64,000 nt of DNA from positions 62,001 to 126,000 of the forward strand of contig CAMFII010000002.1 in NCBI GenBank assembly GCA_945952585.1. The letters are read 5' to 3'. The stretch comes from an uncultured Rhodobacter sp. Lineage in GTDB: Bacteria; Pseudomonadota; Alphaproteobacteria; Rhodobacterales; Rhodobacteraceae. Positions 1 to 9,582 of this stretch are shown in pieces. Below the pieces are notes generated by a model. The model was not told where the DNA came from. It was given only the letters and a program-made list of their open reading frames with translations, and did no database searches. Position numbers and translations under genes: made by a program. Each line of letters opens with the position of its first letter. Position 1 is the first letter of the stretch.

Positions 1-9
1 AAGATGAAT

Positions 10-31
10 GGGGGCGGCACAGGCCGCCCCC
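10..31 (-). terminator. Probable hairpin terminator after ctpA
   Basis: A perfect 9-bp GC stem (GGGGGCGGC / GCCGCCCCC) with a 4-nt loop lies 7 bases past the ctpA stop codon. On the minus strand it is followed by only a short T-containing tail, so termination efficiency is uncertain. Confidence 0.6.
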
Positions 32-37
32 GCAGCT

Positions 38-1405
38 TTACTGTTTCACGGCTTCGGTGGTCTGCACCGGCGCCGGAACGATGACTTCGAGGCCCTTCAG
101 GATGTCGACGGCATAGGCGAGCTGATAATCCTCGTCGCGCAACTTGGCGGCTTCTTCGGCGCGCTTCTGCTCTTCCTGATAAGTCTTCTTCTCTTCTTCG
201 GTCATCGAGTCATTCGACAGGATGCCCTTCAGATCGGCTTCCGACCGGATATCCTGCTCTTCATCGGGCTTGGCTGCGGTATCGGCGGTCGCCGGCTTGA
301 CCGGCTGCTTGACCACGATGTCGGGCGAAACACCAAGCGCCTGGATCGACCGGCCCGAAGGCGTGTAGTAGCGCGCAGTCGTCAGACGCATCGCGCCTTC
401 GCCCCGCAGCGGCACCAGCGTCTGGACCGAGCCCTTGCCGAAGCTCTTGGTGCCCACGACCACGGCACGGTGCTGGTCCTTCAGCGCCCCGGCAACGATT
501 TCCGACGCCGACGCCGAGCCGCCGTTGATGAGAACGACGATCGGCTTGCCGTCGATAAGATCGCCCGGCGTCGCATTAAAGCGCTCGGCATCCTGCGGAT
601 TGCGGCCGCGGGTCGAGACGATCTCACCCTCGTCAAGGAAGGCGTCCGACACCTTGATTGCCTGGTTCAACAGGCCACCGGGGTTGTTGCGCAGGTCAAG
701 CACGACGCCACTGATCTTGTCGACGCCGCCAAGTTCATCGATCGACTTCTTCAGCCCTTCTTCGAGGTTCGGATAGGTCTGGTCGTTGAAGGTGGTCACG
801 CGCAGGACGACCGCATCGCCGACAACGCGCGCCTTCACGGCGGTCAGCTTGATCGTGTCCCGGGTCAGGGTCACGTCGAACGGATCGGCCACGCCCTCGC
901 GCACGATGGTCAGGGTGATCTGCGATCCGACCGGGCCGCGCATCTTGTCCACCGCATCGTCAAGCATGATGCCCGACAGGCTTTCGCCATCGACCTTGGT
1001 GATGAAGTCGCCCGACTGGATGCCCGCCTCGGCGGCAGGGGTGCCGTCCATGGGCGAGACGACCTTGATGAAGCCGTTCTCCTCGGTGACCTCGATGCCG
1101 AGACCGCCGAATTCGCCATGGGTCTGCACCTGCATGTCGCTGAACTGGTCCGGCGGAAGGTAGCTTGAATGCGGATCGAGCGAGGTCAGCATGCCGTTGA
1201 TGGCGGCCTCGATCAGCTTCTGCGAATCCGGCTGTTCGACATACTGGGCGCGGATACGTTCGAAGATGTCGCCGAACAGGTCCAGCTGTTCATAGACCGA
1301 GGCCGACTTGTCGGTTTCCTGGGCGATCAGCGGTCCGGCCAACTGGGTGGTCACCAAAACTCCGGCCACCGTACCGCCAAGGGCGGCCATCACGAATTTC
1401 CTCAT
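38..1405 (-). CDS. ctpA: S41 family C-terminal processing peptidase (CtpA)
   Basis: This 455-aa protein is a periplasmic carboxy-terminal processing serine protease. Residues 1-29 form an N-terminal signal/anchor, a PDZ domain follows at about 88-170, and the S41 catalytic core carries the GSASASE block with the presumed nucleophile Ser299 and the general base Lys324 in the FGKG motif; their 25-residue spacing matches E. coli Prc. The C-terminal part (about 385-430) is rich in Glu and Lys. It lies 19 bp downstream of an EnvC-type murein hydrolase activator on the same strand, which suits a role in trimming envelope or peptidoglycan-associated proteins. The exact substrate cannot be read from sequence. 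Confidence 0.95.
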   Translation of the reverse strand: MRKFVMAALGGTVAGVLVTTQLAGPLIAQETDKSASVYEQLDLFGDIFERIRAQYVEQPDSQKLIEAAINGMLTSLDPHSSYLPPDQFSDMQVQTHGEFGGLGIEVTEENGFIKVVSPMDGTPAAEAGIQSGDFITKVDGESLSGIMLDDAVDKMRGPVGSQITLTIVREGVADPFDVTLTRDTIKLTAVKARVVGDAVVLRVTTFNDQTYPNLEEGLKKSIDELGGVDKISGVVLDLRNNPGGLLNQAIKVSDAFLDEGEIVSTRGRNPQDAERFNATPGDLIDGKPIVVLINGGSASASEIVAGALKDQHRAVVVGTKSFGKGSVQTLVPLRGEGAMRLTTARYYTPSGRSIQALGVSPDIVVKQPVKPATADTAAKPDEEQDIRSEADLKGILSNDSMTEEEKKTYQEEQKRAEEAAKLRDEDYQLAYAVDILKGLEVIVPAPVQTTEAVKQ

Positions 1406-1424
1406 CGGGTCTCGTCCTATCCGT

Positions 1425-2543
1425 CTATTCCGTTGTTCCCGCGAACCACTCGGTCGGGTCGACCGGATCCGCGCCTTTTCTCAGTTCCAAGTAAAGCGTC
1501 TCTGACCCGCCGGCGCCACCGCCTTCTGCGTTCGTCACCAGAAACTCTCCCGCCGTCGCCTCCGGACCGCCCATCAGGCCCAGGGCCTCGCCCTCGGGCA
1601 CGACATCGCCGACGTCACCATAGACCGTCTCCATCCCTGCGAGTATCAGCAGATAGCCGTTGCCGGGTTCAAGTATCATCACATTCCCGTAGTCGAGAAG
1701 AGGTCCACGATACCGGATGGTAACGGGCCATGGCGCCGTGACCAGCGCGCGCGGACGGGTCGCGATCATCAGGCCCGGTCGGCGCACACCGCGGGCATCG
1801 GCCTCGCCCGGCCGGCGGATGATCGTGCCGGTCACGGGCAGGGGCAGGGTGCCCTTCATCGTGTCGAAGGCCACGCCCGCGTCCGGATCATCCAGAACCA
1901 TTCCCGCGGCGACGGCATCGAGCGTATCGGCATTCTGCAAGAGCGCGCGCAGCGCTTCGGGGTCGTCGACGAACCGCTTGGGCAGATCGGTCCGGTCCGA
2001 GATCGCCTGGCTCAGCGCCGTCCGAGCCTCCTGCGCGGCGCGGAGGCCGTCGGCCAGGGTCTGCGCGGCGGTCTCCTGGACAAGCTGCAGATCGTGCAGC
2101 TCCTGCAATTCTGCGCGCAAGCGGTCGGCTTCGGCCTGAAGGGCAGGGGTCACCTCGGTCAGGATCATGCCCGACCGGGCCATGCCAAGCGGACCGTTCG
2201 GGTGAAGCAACAGCAACGGCCCGGGATCGGCGGGCATGCTGGCCAGCACGCCCACCAGTTGCGCCACGCTGTCGCGCTTGGCCTCGAACTGCATCTCCAG
2301 CGCCGAGGTGCGGATCGTCACCTGACGCAGCCCCTCGCGCAGGGCGTCCAGACCCTGCTCGTAGGCGCGAATGGTCTTTGACAGCGCCGCGACCCGATCC
2401 TTGCCACCGGTCGCGTTTTCCATCGCGCCGATCGCCGCCTGAAGGTCTGCTGCCGCCTGTTTCGCCTGAGCCGCAGCATCTGTCTGCGCCACGGCAAGGC
2501 CGGGCAGCAGCAGCGCGAGGGCGAGGGCGGCGGCGCGGATCAT
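1425..2543 (-). CDS. EnvC-like murein hydrolase activator (degenerate LytM)
   Basis: The 372-aa product has a cleavable signal peptide (residues 1-19, ending AVA-Q), long coiled-coil segments at about 22-110 and 130-190, and a C-terminal M23/LytM-like domain from about residue 260. The canonical metal-binding His residues of active LytM peptidases are absent: the usual HxH position reads LAGM. This is the arrangement of EnvC/NlpD-type activators, which bind and switch on amidases instead of cutting murein themselves. The start codon overlaps the gpmI stop (ATGA, 2540-2543), so the two are probably translationally coupled. The activator role is inferred from family; the partner amidase is not in this window. 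Confidence 0.88.
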   Translation of the reverse strand: MIRAAALALALLLPGLAVAQTDAAAQAKQAAADLQAAIGAMENATGGKDRVAALSKTIRAYEQGLDALREGLRQVTIRTSALEMQFEAKRDSVAQLVGVLASMPADPGPLLLLHPNGPLGMARSGMILTEVTPALQAEADRLRAELQELHDLQLVQETAAQTLADGLRAAQEARTALSQAISDRTDLPKRFVDDPEALRALLQNADTLDAVAAGMVLDDPDAGVAFDTMKGTLPLPVTGTIIRRPGEADARGVRRPGLMIATRPRALVTAPWPVTIRYRGPLLDYGNVMILEPGNGYLLILAGMETVYGDVGDVVPEGEALGLMGGPEATAGEFLVTNAEGGGAGGSETLYLELRKGADPVDPTEWFAGTTE

Positions 2544-4060
2544 CGGGTGATGAGACTCTCGCCGGTCATTTCGGGGGGCTTGGGCAGATCCATGAGCTCC
2601 AGCAGGGTCGGGGCAAGATCGGCCAGCCGGCCCTTGCGCAGCGAGACGCCGGGCGGGCCGCCGACAAGGATCACCGGCACCGGATTGGTGGTGTGCGCCG
2701 TGTGCGGCTCGCCCGTCGCCGGGTCGACCATCGTCTCGCAGTTCCCATGGTCGGCGGTGACGATCATCGCGCCGCCGGCCTTTTCCAGTGCCTTCAGCGC
2801 ACGGCCAAGGCCTTGGTCCACCGCCTCGCAGGCCTTGATCGCGGCGGGCAGGCTCCCGGTATGGCCGACCATGTCGGGGTTGGCAAAGTTGACCACGATC
2901 AGGTCATAGCCCTTCTCGATTGCCGCAACGAAGTGATCGGCCACTTCCGGAGCCGACATTTCGGGCTGCAGGTCATAGGTCGCGACCTTGGGCGATTTCG
3001 GCATGAAGCGATCCTCGCCAGTCCAAGGTGCCTCTTTTCCCCCGTTCAGGAAGAAGGTGACATGCGGATATTTCTCGGTTTCGGCCAGTCGGAACTGGGT
3101 CTTCCCATGCGACGCAACCCATTCGCCGATGGTGTTGCGGATGTCCTGCTTCGGGTAGGCGGTGGTCATGTAGGCATTGTGCTCGACGGAGTAGTCGACC
3201 ATGCCGAGCATCACCGCCCAATTCGGCCGCCCCGAGACGTCGAAGCCTGAAAAGCCCGGCGCGCCGAGCGAGGCAAGGATTTCCCGCGCGCGGTCGGCCC
3301 GGAAGTTCAGGCAGAAGACGCCGTCGCCGTTTTTTGCCCCGGTGTAGCCCGCTAGGACAGTCGGCGCGATGAATTCGTCGGTCACATCCTTGGCGTAGGA
3401 TTGGGACACCGCGGTGGCGGCGTCGGGGGCGGCCTCGCCCTTGGCGCGGACGATGGCATCATAGGCGCGCTCGACCCGTTCCCACCGGTTGTCGCGGTCC
3501 ATCGCCCAGTAGCGGCCTGTGACCGTGACGATCCTGGCTCCGTCCGGCAGGCCATCGACCAGTTGCGCCATATAGCCCGCAGCAGAAGAGGGCGGCACGT
3601 CGCGGCCGTCGGTGATGGCATGAACGACAACCGGGATGCCCGCGCCGGTCAGCGCACGCAGCGCGGCGAGAAGGTGCAGGATATGGCCATGAACGCCGCC
3701 ATCCGAGACAACGCCCAGCACATGGGCCGTTCCACCGCTCGCCTCGAGCCTGGCGATGAAATCCAGAAGCGCGGGATTGCTGAAGAAGGTTCCCTGCTCG
3801 ATCGCCAGGTCGATGGCACCAAGGTCCATCGCCACGACCCGGCCCGCGCCGATATTGGTATGGCCGACCTCGGAGTTCCCCATCTGCCCGGACGGCAGGC
3901 CGACATCGGGCCCGTGCGTGACCAGCGTGGCATGCGGGCAGGTGGCCCAGAGGCGGTTGAAGTTCGGGACATCGGCAAGGGCTGGGGCATTCGCCGTCTT
4001 GTCCTCGCGCAGTCCCCAACCATCGAGGATGCACAGGACGACGGGTTTCGGTGCGGGCAT
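2540..4060 (-). CDS. gpmI: 2,3-bisphosphoglycerate-independent phosphoglycerate mutase
   Basis: At 506 aa this is a full-length cofactor-independent, Mn-dependent phosphoglycerate mutase of the alkaline phosphatase superfamily, interconverting 3- and 2-phosphoglycerate in glycolysis and gluconeogenesis. The N-terminal DGWG metal motif (residues 13-16), the catalytic-serine block GQMGNSEVGH with Ser63, and the C-terminal TADHGN metal motif are all visible. It sits between rlmH and the envC/ctpA pair on the same strand, a gene order common in Rhodobacteraceae. The start gives the expected MPxPKPVVLCILDG beginning. Confidence 0.97.
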   Translation of the reverse strand: MPAPKPVVLCILDGWGLREDKTANAPALADVPNFNRLWATCPHATLVTHGPDVGLPSGQMGNSEVGHTNIGAGRVVAMDLGAIDLAIEQGTFFSNPALLDFIARLEASGGTAHVLGVVSDGGVHGHILHLLAALRALTGAGIPVVVHAITDGRDVPPSSAAGYMAQLVDGLPDGARIVTVTGRYWAMDRDNRWERVERAYDAIVRAKGEAAPDAATAVSQSYAKDVTDEFIAPTVLAGYTGAKNGDGVFCLNFRADRAREILASLGAPGFSGFDVSGRPNWAVMLGMVDYSVEHNAYMTTAYPKQDIRNTIGEWVASHGKTQFRLAETEKYPHVTFFLNGGKEAPWTGEDRFMPKSPKVATYDLQPEMSAPEVADHFVAAIEKGYDLIVVNFANPDMVGHTGSLPAAIKACEAVDQGLGRALKALEKAGGAMIVTADHGNCETMVDPATGEPHTAHTTNPVPVILVGGPPGVSLRKGRLADLAPTLLELMDLPKPPEMTGESLITR

Positions 4061-4123
4061 GGGATGGGCCTTTCGCAGGGGTCGCGACGGTTCTACGCCC
4101 GGTTGCGATCCGCGGCAACGGGC

Positions 4124-4594
4124 TCAGGCGCGGTGATAGGGGCTGCCCGACAGGATCGTTGCGGCGCGGTAGACCTGTTCGGCAAGCATGACGCGCACCA
4201 GCATATGCGGCCAGACCATCTTTCCGAACGAGATCGCAAGATCGGCCCGGTCGCGCAGGGCCGGCGCGATCCCGTCGGCCCCTCCGATGAGGAAGGCAAG
4301 GTCCTGCCGCCCCTCGTCGCGGTAGGCCGCAAGGCGATGGGCGAATTCGGGCGAGGTCAGGGTCAGCCCGCGTTCATCAAGCGCAACAACCACGGTGTTG
4401 GCGGGAAGCGCGCGCGAAAGGAGATCGCCCTCTGCCGCCATTCCGCCGCCCTTGCGGTCCTCGACTTCGTGCTCGGTCAACGGGCCAAGGCCAAGGGGAC
4501 GGGCTGTCCGGTTGAACCGTGTGATGTAGTCATCGACAAGCATGCGTTCCGGCCCGGCGCGCAGCCGGCCCACGGCGCAGATTGCCAGCCGCAT
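4124..4594 (-). CDS. rlmH: 23S rRNA pseudouridine(1915) N3-methyltransferase
   Basis: The 156-aa SPOUT-class enzyme methylates pseudouridine 1915 in helix 69 of 23S rRNA on assembled 70S ribosomes. It begins MRLAICAVGRLR and contains the SAM-binding knot motif FLIGGADG followed by the conserved basic C-terminal region; the length matches the family. I chose the ATG at 4594 and not an upstream in-frame ATG because it overlaps the rsfS stop as TGATG, which implies translational coupling with that ribosome-silencing gene. Confidence 0.95.
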   Translation of the reverse strand: MRLAICAVGRLRAGPERMLVDDYITRFNRTARPLGLGPLTEHEVEDRKGGGMAAEGDLLSRALPANTVVVALDERGLTLTSPEFAHRLAAYRDEGRQDLAFLIGGADGIAPALRDRADLAISFGKMVWPHMLVRVMLAEQVYRAATILSGSPYHRA

Positions 4595-4974
4595 CAGACG
4601 CCCTTGGGCATCCGGCCACCGGTGGGCAGCCACATCTTCTCGAGCTGGTAGAACTCGCGCACTTCCGGGCGGAAGACGTGGACGATCACGTCGCCCGTGT
4701 CGATCAGCACCCAGTCGCCGGTTTCCTTGCCCTCGATCTTCGACAGGCGGCCGTGGTCCTGCTTCAGGCGGTCGACCAGCTTTTCGGCAATCGACGACAC
4801 CTGGCGCGAAGACCGGCCAGAACAGATGACCATGTAATCGGCCATGTCAGAGCGACCGCGCAGATCAATCGTCACGACCTCTTCGGCCTTGTCGTCATCA
4901 AGCGAGGTGAGGATGGCGGCCAACAGCGTTTCACTGGACGGATCAACCGTCTTGGCCTGGATCGGAGCGGTCAT
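4594..4974 (-). CDS. rsfS: Ribosome silencing factor RsfS
   Basis: This is a 126-aa RsfS/Iojap (DUF143) protein, which binds ribosomal protein uL14 and blocks subunit joining under starvation. The conserved core is present, including DMADYMVICSG and the GDVIVHVFRPEVREFYQLE block near the C-terminus. The open frame extends upstream to 5169, but the extension has no family similarity; the ATG at 4974 (MTAPIQAK) gives the usual length. It overlaps rlmH by one base (TGATG), a standard rsfS-rlmH arrangement. Confidence 0.93.
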   Translation of the reverse strand: MTAPIQAKTVDPSSETLLAAILTSLDDDKAEEVVTIDLRGRSDMADYMVICSGRSSRQVSSIAEKLVDRLKQDHGRLSKIEGKETGDWVLIDTGDVIVHVFRPEVREFYQLEKMWLPTGGRMPKGV

Positions 4975-5387
4975 GACGCCCGCCCGCGGTTCGACCGAAG
5001 TCCCGGCCGAAGGGTCAGAATGAGACAGGACATCGTCCTCCCGGGTTGCGCGCCGCAAAGGCCCCGGCGCGGGGCATGTTTCATAGATAGCATCGCCCAT
5101 CCCGAATCTCAACGCGCGGGGGGCACAGGAAAGGGGGAGCCGATATCGGCATTCCCCGGGGCTGTCCACCGCCTGCGCTGCGGCGCGCTTGCTTCGCGAG
5201 GGATTCGGGCCTATCTAGCCGCGATGATCCGCTTCTTCGACATGGATGACCGCGCCCGGCTGCCCTGGAGGTTTTACGGCGCGACCGTTTCGATCCTCGC
5301 CCGACTCTGATCGTCGGCCGCGATGCGGTGCCCTTTGCGCCCGCGCCCGAATTCCAGCCAATCGCCCGAATTACCAGAGGAAGACCC
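4975..5387. other. Divergent promoter region between rsfS and leuC
   Basis: These 413 bases separate two divergent operons. A 28-codon frame at 5224-5310 starts with ATG but has only three Leu codons, no clustered Leu run, and no convincing ribosome-binding site, so I do not call a leucine attenuator. No clear terminator hairpin precedes leuC. I see no gene here. Confidence 0.5.
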
Positions 5388-6803
5388 ATGTCTCCGAAAA
5401 CGCTGTACGACAAGATCTGGGACGCGCATGTCGTCCACGAGGCCGAGGACGGCACCTGCCTGCTGTATATCGACCGTCACCTGGTGCACGAAGTGACCAG
5501 CCCGCAGGCCTTCGAAGGGCTGCGCATGACCGGCCGCAAGGTACGCGCGCCGGAAAAAACCATCGCGGTGCCGGATCACAACGTGCCGACCACCCCTGGC
5601 CGTGACAAGCACATCGACAACGAGGAAAGCCGCATCCAGGTCGAGGCGCTCGACAAGAACGCCAAGGATTTCGGCATCAACTACTACCCCGTGTCGGACA
5701 TCCGCCAGGGCATCGTCCACATCGTCGGGCCCGAGCAGGGCTGGACGCTACCGGGCATGACCGTGGTCTGCGGCGACTCGCATACCGCGACCCATGGTGC
5801 CTTCGGCGCGCTCGCGCACGGGATCGGCACGTCGGAGGTCGAGCATGTGCTGGCCACCCAGACGCTGATCCAGAAGAAATCGAAGAACATGAAGGTCGAG
5901 ATCACCGGGTCGCTCCGCCCCGGCGTGACCGCCAAGGACATCACCCTGTCTGTGATCGGCGAAACCGGCACGGCGGGTGGGACCGGCTATGTCATCGAAT
6001 ATTGCGGGCAGGCGATCCGCGAGCTGTCGATGGAAGGCCGCATGACCGTCTGCAACATGGCGATCGAGGGTGGCGCCCGCGCCGGCCTGATCGCGCCGGA
6101 TGAAAAGACCTTCGCCTATGTGATGGGCCGCCCGCATGCGCCGAAGGGTGCGAAGTGGGAAGCCGCGCTGGCCTGGTGGAAGACGCTCTATTCGGACGAG
6201 GGCGCGCATTTCGACAAGGTCGTGACGATTCGCGGCGAGGATATCGCGCCGGTCGTGACCTGGGGCACCAGCCCCGAGGACGTTCTGCCGATCACTGGCG
6301 TCGTGCCGGATCCGGAAAGCTTCACGGGTGGCAAGGTCGAGGCCGCGCGCCGGTCGCTCGACTACATGGGCCTGAAGCCGGGGCAGAAGCTGACCGACAT
6401 CAAGATCGACACGGTTTTCATCGGGTCCTGCACCAACGGCCGGATCGAGGACCTGCGGGCAGCCGCGGCGATCCTGAAGGGCAAGAAGATCAAGGACGGC
6501 ATGCGCGCGATGGTCGTGCCGGGCTCGGGCCTTGTCCGGGCGCAGGCGGAAGAGGAAGGTCTGGCGCAAATCTTCATCGACGCGGGCTTTGAATGGCGTC
6601 TTGCGGGCTGCTCGATGTGCCTGGCCATGAACCCTGACCAGTTGAGCCCCGGCGAGCGCTGCGCCGCGACCTCGAACCGCAACTTCGAGGGGCGTCAGGG
6701 CCGTGGTGGCCGGACGCATCTGTTGTCGCCCGCGATGGCGGCGGCAGCGGCGGTAACCGGTCACCTGACCGATGTGCGCGAATTCATGGCGGAGACCGTG
6801 TGA
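5388..6803 (+). CDS. leuC: 3-isopropylmalate dehydratase large subunit
   Basis: The 471-aa aconitase-family subunit works with LeuD to isomerise 2- and 3-isopropylmalate in leucine biosynthesis. The three 4Fe-4S cluster cysteines are Cys348 (in GSCTNGR), Cys408 and Cys411 (in GCSMC), with the C-x59-C-x2-C spacing of the family. The [19 protein letters not shown] block is present near residue 130. The ATG at 5388 is preceded by a good Shine-Dalgarno (agaggaag) and begins the expected [11 protein letters not shown]. It overlaps leuD as TGATG. Confidence 0.98.
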   Translation: MSPKTLYDKIWDAHVVHEAEDGTCLLYIDRHLVHEVTSPQAFEGLRMTGRKVRAPEKTIAVPDHNVPTTPGRDKHIDNEESRIQVEALDKNAKDFGINYYPVSDIRQGIVHIVGPEQGWTLPGMTVVCGDSHTATHGAFGALAHGIGTSEVEHVLATQTLIQKKSKNMKVEITGSLRPGVTAKDITLSVIGETGTAGGTGYVIEYCGQAIRELSMEGRMTVCNMAIEGGARAGLIAPDEKTFAYVMGRPHAPKGAKWEAALAWWKTLYSDEGAHFDKVVTIRGEDIAPVVTWGTSPEDVLPITGVVPDPESFTGGKVEAARRSLDYMGLKPGQKLTDIKIDTVFIGSCTNGRIEDLRAAAAILKGKKIKDGMRAMVVPGSGLVRAQAEEEGLAQIFIDAGFEWRLAGCSMCLAMNPDQLSPGERCAATSNRNFEGRQGRGGRTHLLSPAMAAAAAVTGHLTDVREFMAETV

Positions 6804-7408
6804 TGGACAAGTTCACCACCCTGACCGGCATCGCGGCGCCCATGCCGCTGGTCAACATCGACACCGACATGATCATCCCCAAGCAGTTCCTGAAAACCAT
6901 TCAGCGCTCGGGGCTTGGCAAGAACCTGTTCGACGAGATGCGCTATACGCAGGACGGGGCGGAGATCCCGGATTTCGTCCTGAACCAGCCGGCCTATCGC
7001 AAGGCGGAAATCATCGTCGCTGGCGACAACTTCGGCTGCGGCTCGTCGCGCGAACACGCCCCTTGGGCGCTGCTCGACTTCGGCATCCGCTGCGTGATCT
7101 CGACCAGCTTCGCGGACATCTTCTTCAACAACTGCTTCAAGAACGGCATCCTGCCGATCGTCCTGCCGCAAGAGCAGGTCGCAGCCCTGATGGACGACGC
7201 GAAGAAGGGGGCCAATGCCCGGATCACCGTCGACCTGGAGGCGCAGACCGTCACCAGTTCGGACGGCCAGAGCTTCCATTTCGAGGTGGACCCTTTCCGC
7301 AAGCACTGCCTGCTGAACGGGCTCGACGATATCGGACTCACTCTTGAAAAGTCCGCGTCGATCGACGCCTACGAAAAGACCGCCGCCGCAGTTCGGCCTT
7401 GGGTCTGA
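6803..7408 (+). CDS. leuD: 3-isopropylmalate dehydratase small subunit
   Basis: The 201-aa swivelling-domain subunit of isopropylmalate isomerase begins [14 protein letters not shown] and contains [14 protein letters not shown] and the [17 protein letters not shown] block typical of LeuD. The ATG at 6803 shares its A with the leuC TGA; an in-frame GTG three bases earlier is an alternative start. It ends before a strong terminator at 7432-7459, so leuC and leuD form a bicistronic unit separate from leuB. Confidence 0.97.
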   Translation: MDKFTTLTGIAAPMPLVNIDTDMIIPKQFLKTIQRSGLGKNLFDEMRYTQDGAEIPDFVLNQPAYRKAEIIVAGDNFGCGSSREHAPWALLDFGIRCVISTSFADIFFNNCFKNGILPIVLPQEQVAALMDDAKKGANARITVDLEAQTVTSSDGQSFHFEVDPFRKHCLLNGLDDIGLTLEKSASIDAYEKTAAAVRPWV

Positions 7409-7431
7409 CCTACCGTTCAACCGCAAGATGT

Positions 7432-7459
7432 GGGGCCGCCCTGTGGGCGGCCCCTTTTT
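7432..7459 (+). terminator. Rho-independent terminator after leuCD
   Basis: A 9-bp GC-only stem (GGGGCCGCC / GGCGGCCCC) with a short loop is followed directly by five T residues, 24 bases beyond the leuD stop. This is a textbook intrinsic terminator. Confidence 0.9.
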
Positions 7460-7663
7460 CATCGCCCATTTGATGCAAAGTCGCGACACATTCTCCGCGA
7501 AAGCGCCACATTTCCCGGACCTTATTAACAAGTCATTGCTGGACCTGGGGAAAGAAGGCAAGAATTGGGCAAGATTATGGCAGCCCGCCACAAACTGGGG
7601 GGCATCGTTGGGATAAGGCCCCGGCAAAGTACCGGCGCCGTCCGTGATGAGGGCAAGAGAGCA

Positions 7664-8497
7664 GTGGTGTCGCGGCTGACCGGCGCGATCGTTCGTGCCA
7701 TTTTGGTGATGGTCCTTGTGGCCACGCCGTCCATCCTCCTGCCGGGCGCTGCCTCGGACGGCAAGGAGATGGTCGCGCTTGTCGCGCTGTTCGCCGGCTT
7801 CCTGACCTTCATCGAATACAACGCCGCCTATCCCGGCCTGATCGAGTTCCGCGACGCGCCGCCGTTCAACCGCGTCCGCTTCCTCATGTTGTTCGTGACG
7901 ATCTTCCTGCTGACGATCATCGCGCGCGGCGAGTCCCATCCGACGACCCTGACAGTGTTCGTCCGCGCCGTCGGCGGCCTGATCGGCACGGCCATGGATT
8001 TCCCCTTCAGCCCGGTGCGGCTTGCCACGCTGATGATCAACGACGGTACGCCCGATGGCGATACCAGCTTCGTCCGCATCGCAACGGGCCTGAGCTATCT
8101 GACCTCGCTGATGTCCCTGTCGATCTTCGTGGTCCTCCTGAAGTTCTACAACTGGCCGTCGCGGTCGGGCGCGTTCAACGTCTGGGTCAACCTGCCCACC
8201 TTCGACCCGACCGCCGGCGGCGATGTGGTCGACCGCCTCGACCGCGATGCCCGCATTAACATTGCGTTAGGGTTTCTGCTGCCATTCCTGATCCCGGCGG
8301 TGGTGAAGGCCGGATCGAACGGGTTCGAGCCGGTGACGTTCACCTCGCCGCAGACCTTGATCTGGACGGTGGCGGCATGGGCGTTCCTTCCGGCGAGCCT
8401 GTTCATGCGCGGCATCGCGATGGGCCGCATCGCCGACATGATCCGCGAAAAGCGCCGGCAGAACAGCCTTGCTCAGGGGCAGCCCGTTCCGGCCTGA
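7664..8497 (+). CDS. Conserved multi-pass membrane protein of unknown function
   Basis: The product (277 aa from GTG 7664) is an integral membrane protein with about five or six hydrophobic segments: near residues 6-24, 33-50, 70-86, 140-160, 200-215 and 240-258 of this start. I recognise it only as a protein conserved beside leuB in Rhodobacteraceae. An in-frame ATG at 7577 and TTG at 7565 would add an unconserved-looking, basic N-terminal tail; the GTG is preferred because the hydrophobic core begins immediately after it and a GAGGGC lies upstream. Function is unknown. Its 3' end overlaps the following EEP-family frame. Confidence 0.75.
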   Translation: MVSRLTGAIVRAILVMVLVATPSILLPGAASDGKEMVALVALFAGFLTFIEYNAAYPGLIEFRDAPPFNRVRFLMLFVTIFLLTIIARGESHPTTLTVFVRAVGGLIGTAMDFPFSPVRLATLMINDGTPDGDTSFVRIATGLSYLTSLMSLSIFVVLLKFYNWPSRSGAFNVWVNLPTFDPTAGGDVVDRLDRDARINIALGFLLPFLIPAVVKAGSNGFEPVTFTSPQTLIWTVAAWAFLPASLFMRGIAMGRIADMIREKRRQNSLAQGQPVPA

Positions 8498-9519
8498 TCG
8501 CCGCTTTCCTGCTGGCCACGCCTGCCACGGCCGATGCGCTGCGCATTGCCACCTATGACATGGAACTGGCGCGCGAGGGGCCGGGGCTTCTCTACCAGTC
8601 GATCCTGTCCGGAGACGATCCGCAGGTCGGCGCCGTGGCGGCGGTGATCGCGCGTGCCGACGCCGATGTGCTGGTGTTGCAGGGCATCGATTACGACATG
8701 GAGCTTCGCGCGCTGACCGCGCTTGCGGACCGCCTGCGGCGCGACGGGGTCGACTATCCCTTCCGCTTTGCCTGGCGTCCGAATTCGGGTCTGGCAACCG
8801 GGCTGGACCTCGATGGCGACGGGCGAAGGGGCGGGCCGCGCGATGCGCAGGGCTATGGCGACTTTGCCGGAGCGGGAGGTATGGCAGTGTTGTCGCGCCT
8901 GCCGATTGATCAAGCGGCGTCGCGCGACTTCTCGGCATTGCTGTGGAGGGACCTTCCGAAGCCAGATCTTCCTCCGGGCTGGAACGCAGAGGCGGCCGCC
9001 ACGCAACGGCTGTCCAGCACGGCGCATTGGGACATCGTGGTGACGCTGCCCGACCAGAGAGCCCTGCACCTTCTGACCTGGAACGCGACTCCGCCAGTCT
9101 TCGACGGGCCTGAGGATCGCAACGGTCGGCGTAATCACGACGAAGCAGCCTTCTGGCTTCGGCTTCTGGACGGGGAACTGCCCTGGCCGCCGCCGCCAGA
9201 GCTCTTCGTGATCCTCGGGGATGCCGAACTGGACACAACGAAGAGTGAGGGGCGTCCGGACGCCCTGACCGCGTTGCTTGCCGATCCCCGCCTTCAGTCC
9301 CCCCTGCCGCCGGGAACCGAAACCGCCGACTTCCGTCCGACAGGTGGGCCGGGACCGCTGCAACTGGACTATCTCTTGCCGAGTGCCGCGCTGGTCATTC
9401 GCTCTTCGGGGGTGATCCAGCCAGAACCGGACGATTCCCTGGCAGGGACTATCGTTGCGGCATCGCGTCACCGCCTTGTCTGGGCCGATCTGGCCCTGCC
9501 CGGGGCTCGCGCGCCTTGA
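8377..9519 (+). CDS. Endonuclease/exonuclease/phosphatase-family protein
   Basis: The protein shows the EEP fold pattern: RIATYDMEL at the first strand (where DNase I relatives have xxxTWN), DVLVLQGID for the second, and a C-terminal LQLDYLLPSAAL followed by ASRHRLVWADLAL, matching the D-x-S-D-H end region with SRH in place of SDH. A hydrophobic run (IAAFLLATPATADA) just before the first strand looks like a signal peptide, so it is probably exported. The only ATG (8377) overlaps the upstream membrane-protein gene by 121 bases; a CTG at 8494 overlapping that gene's stop would start precisely at the signal peptide. The N-terminus is therefore uncertain. Substrate unknown. Confidence 0.75.
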   Translation: MGVPSGEPVHARHRDGPHRRHDPRKAPAEQPCSGAARSGLIAAFLLATPATADALRIATYDMELAREGPGLLYQSILSGDDPQVGAVAAVIARADADVLVLQGIDYDMELRALTALADRLRRDGVDYPFRFAWRPNSGLATGLDLDGDGRRGGPRDAQGYGDFAGAGGMAVLSRLPIDQAASRDFSALLWRDLPKPDLPPGWNAEAAATQRLSSTAHWDIVVTLPDQRALHLLTWNATPPVFDGPEDRNGRRNHDEAAFWLRLLDGELPWPPPPELFVILGDAELDTTKSEGRPDALTALLADPRLQSPLPPGTETADFRPTGGPGPLQLDYLLPSAALVIRSSGVIQPEPDDSLAGTIVAASRHRLVWADLALPGARAP

Positions 9520-9582
9520 CCCTCGGGCAGGCTTTGGCTAGGCCTCGCGCGACATCACGCCATATCCCGAAGGGAGTTCATC

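Noticed and set aside
8-1168. Long plus-strand open frame opposite ctpA
   Set aside because: It is an antisense shadow in GC-rich DNA; the minus-strand product is a well-conserved S41 protease.
3401-4651. 416-codon plus-strand frame opposite gpmI and rlmH
   Set aside because: Antisense to two clearly conserved genes, with Arg/Gly/His-rich shadow composition.
5224-5310. Short frame before leuC as a leucine leader peptide
   Set aside because: Only three scattered Leu codons, no consecutive run, no Shine-Dalgarno and no terminator/antiterminator hairpins visible.
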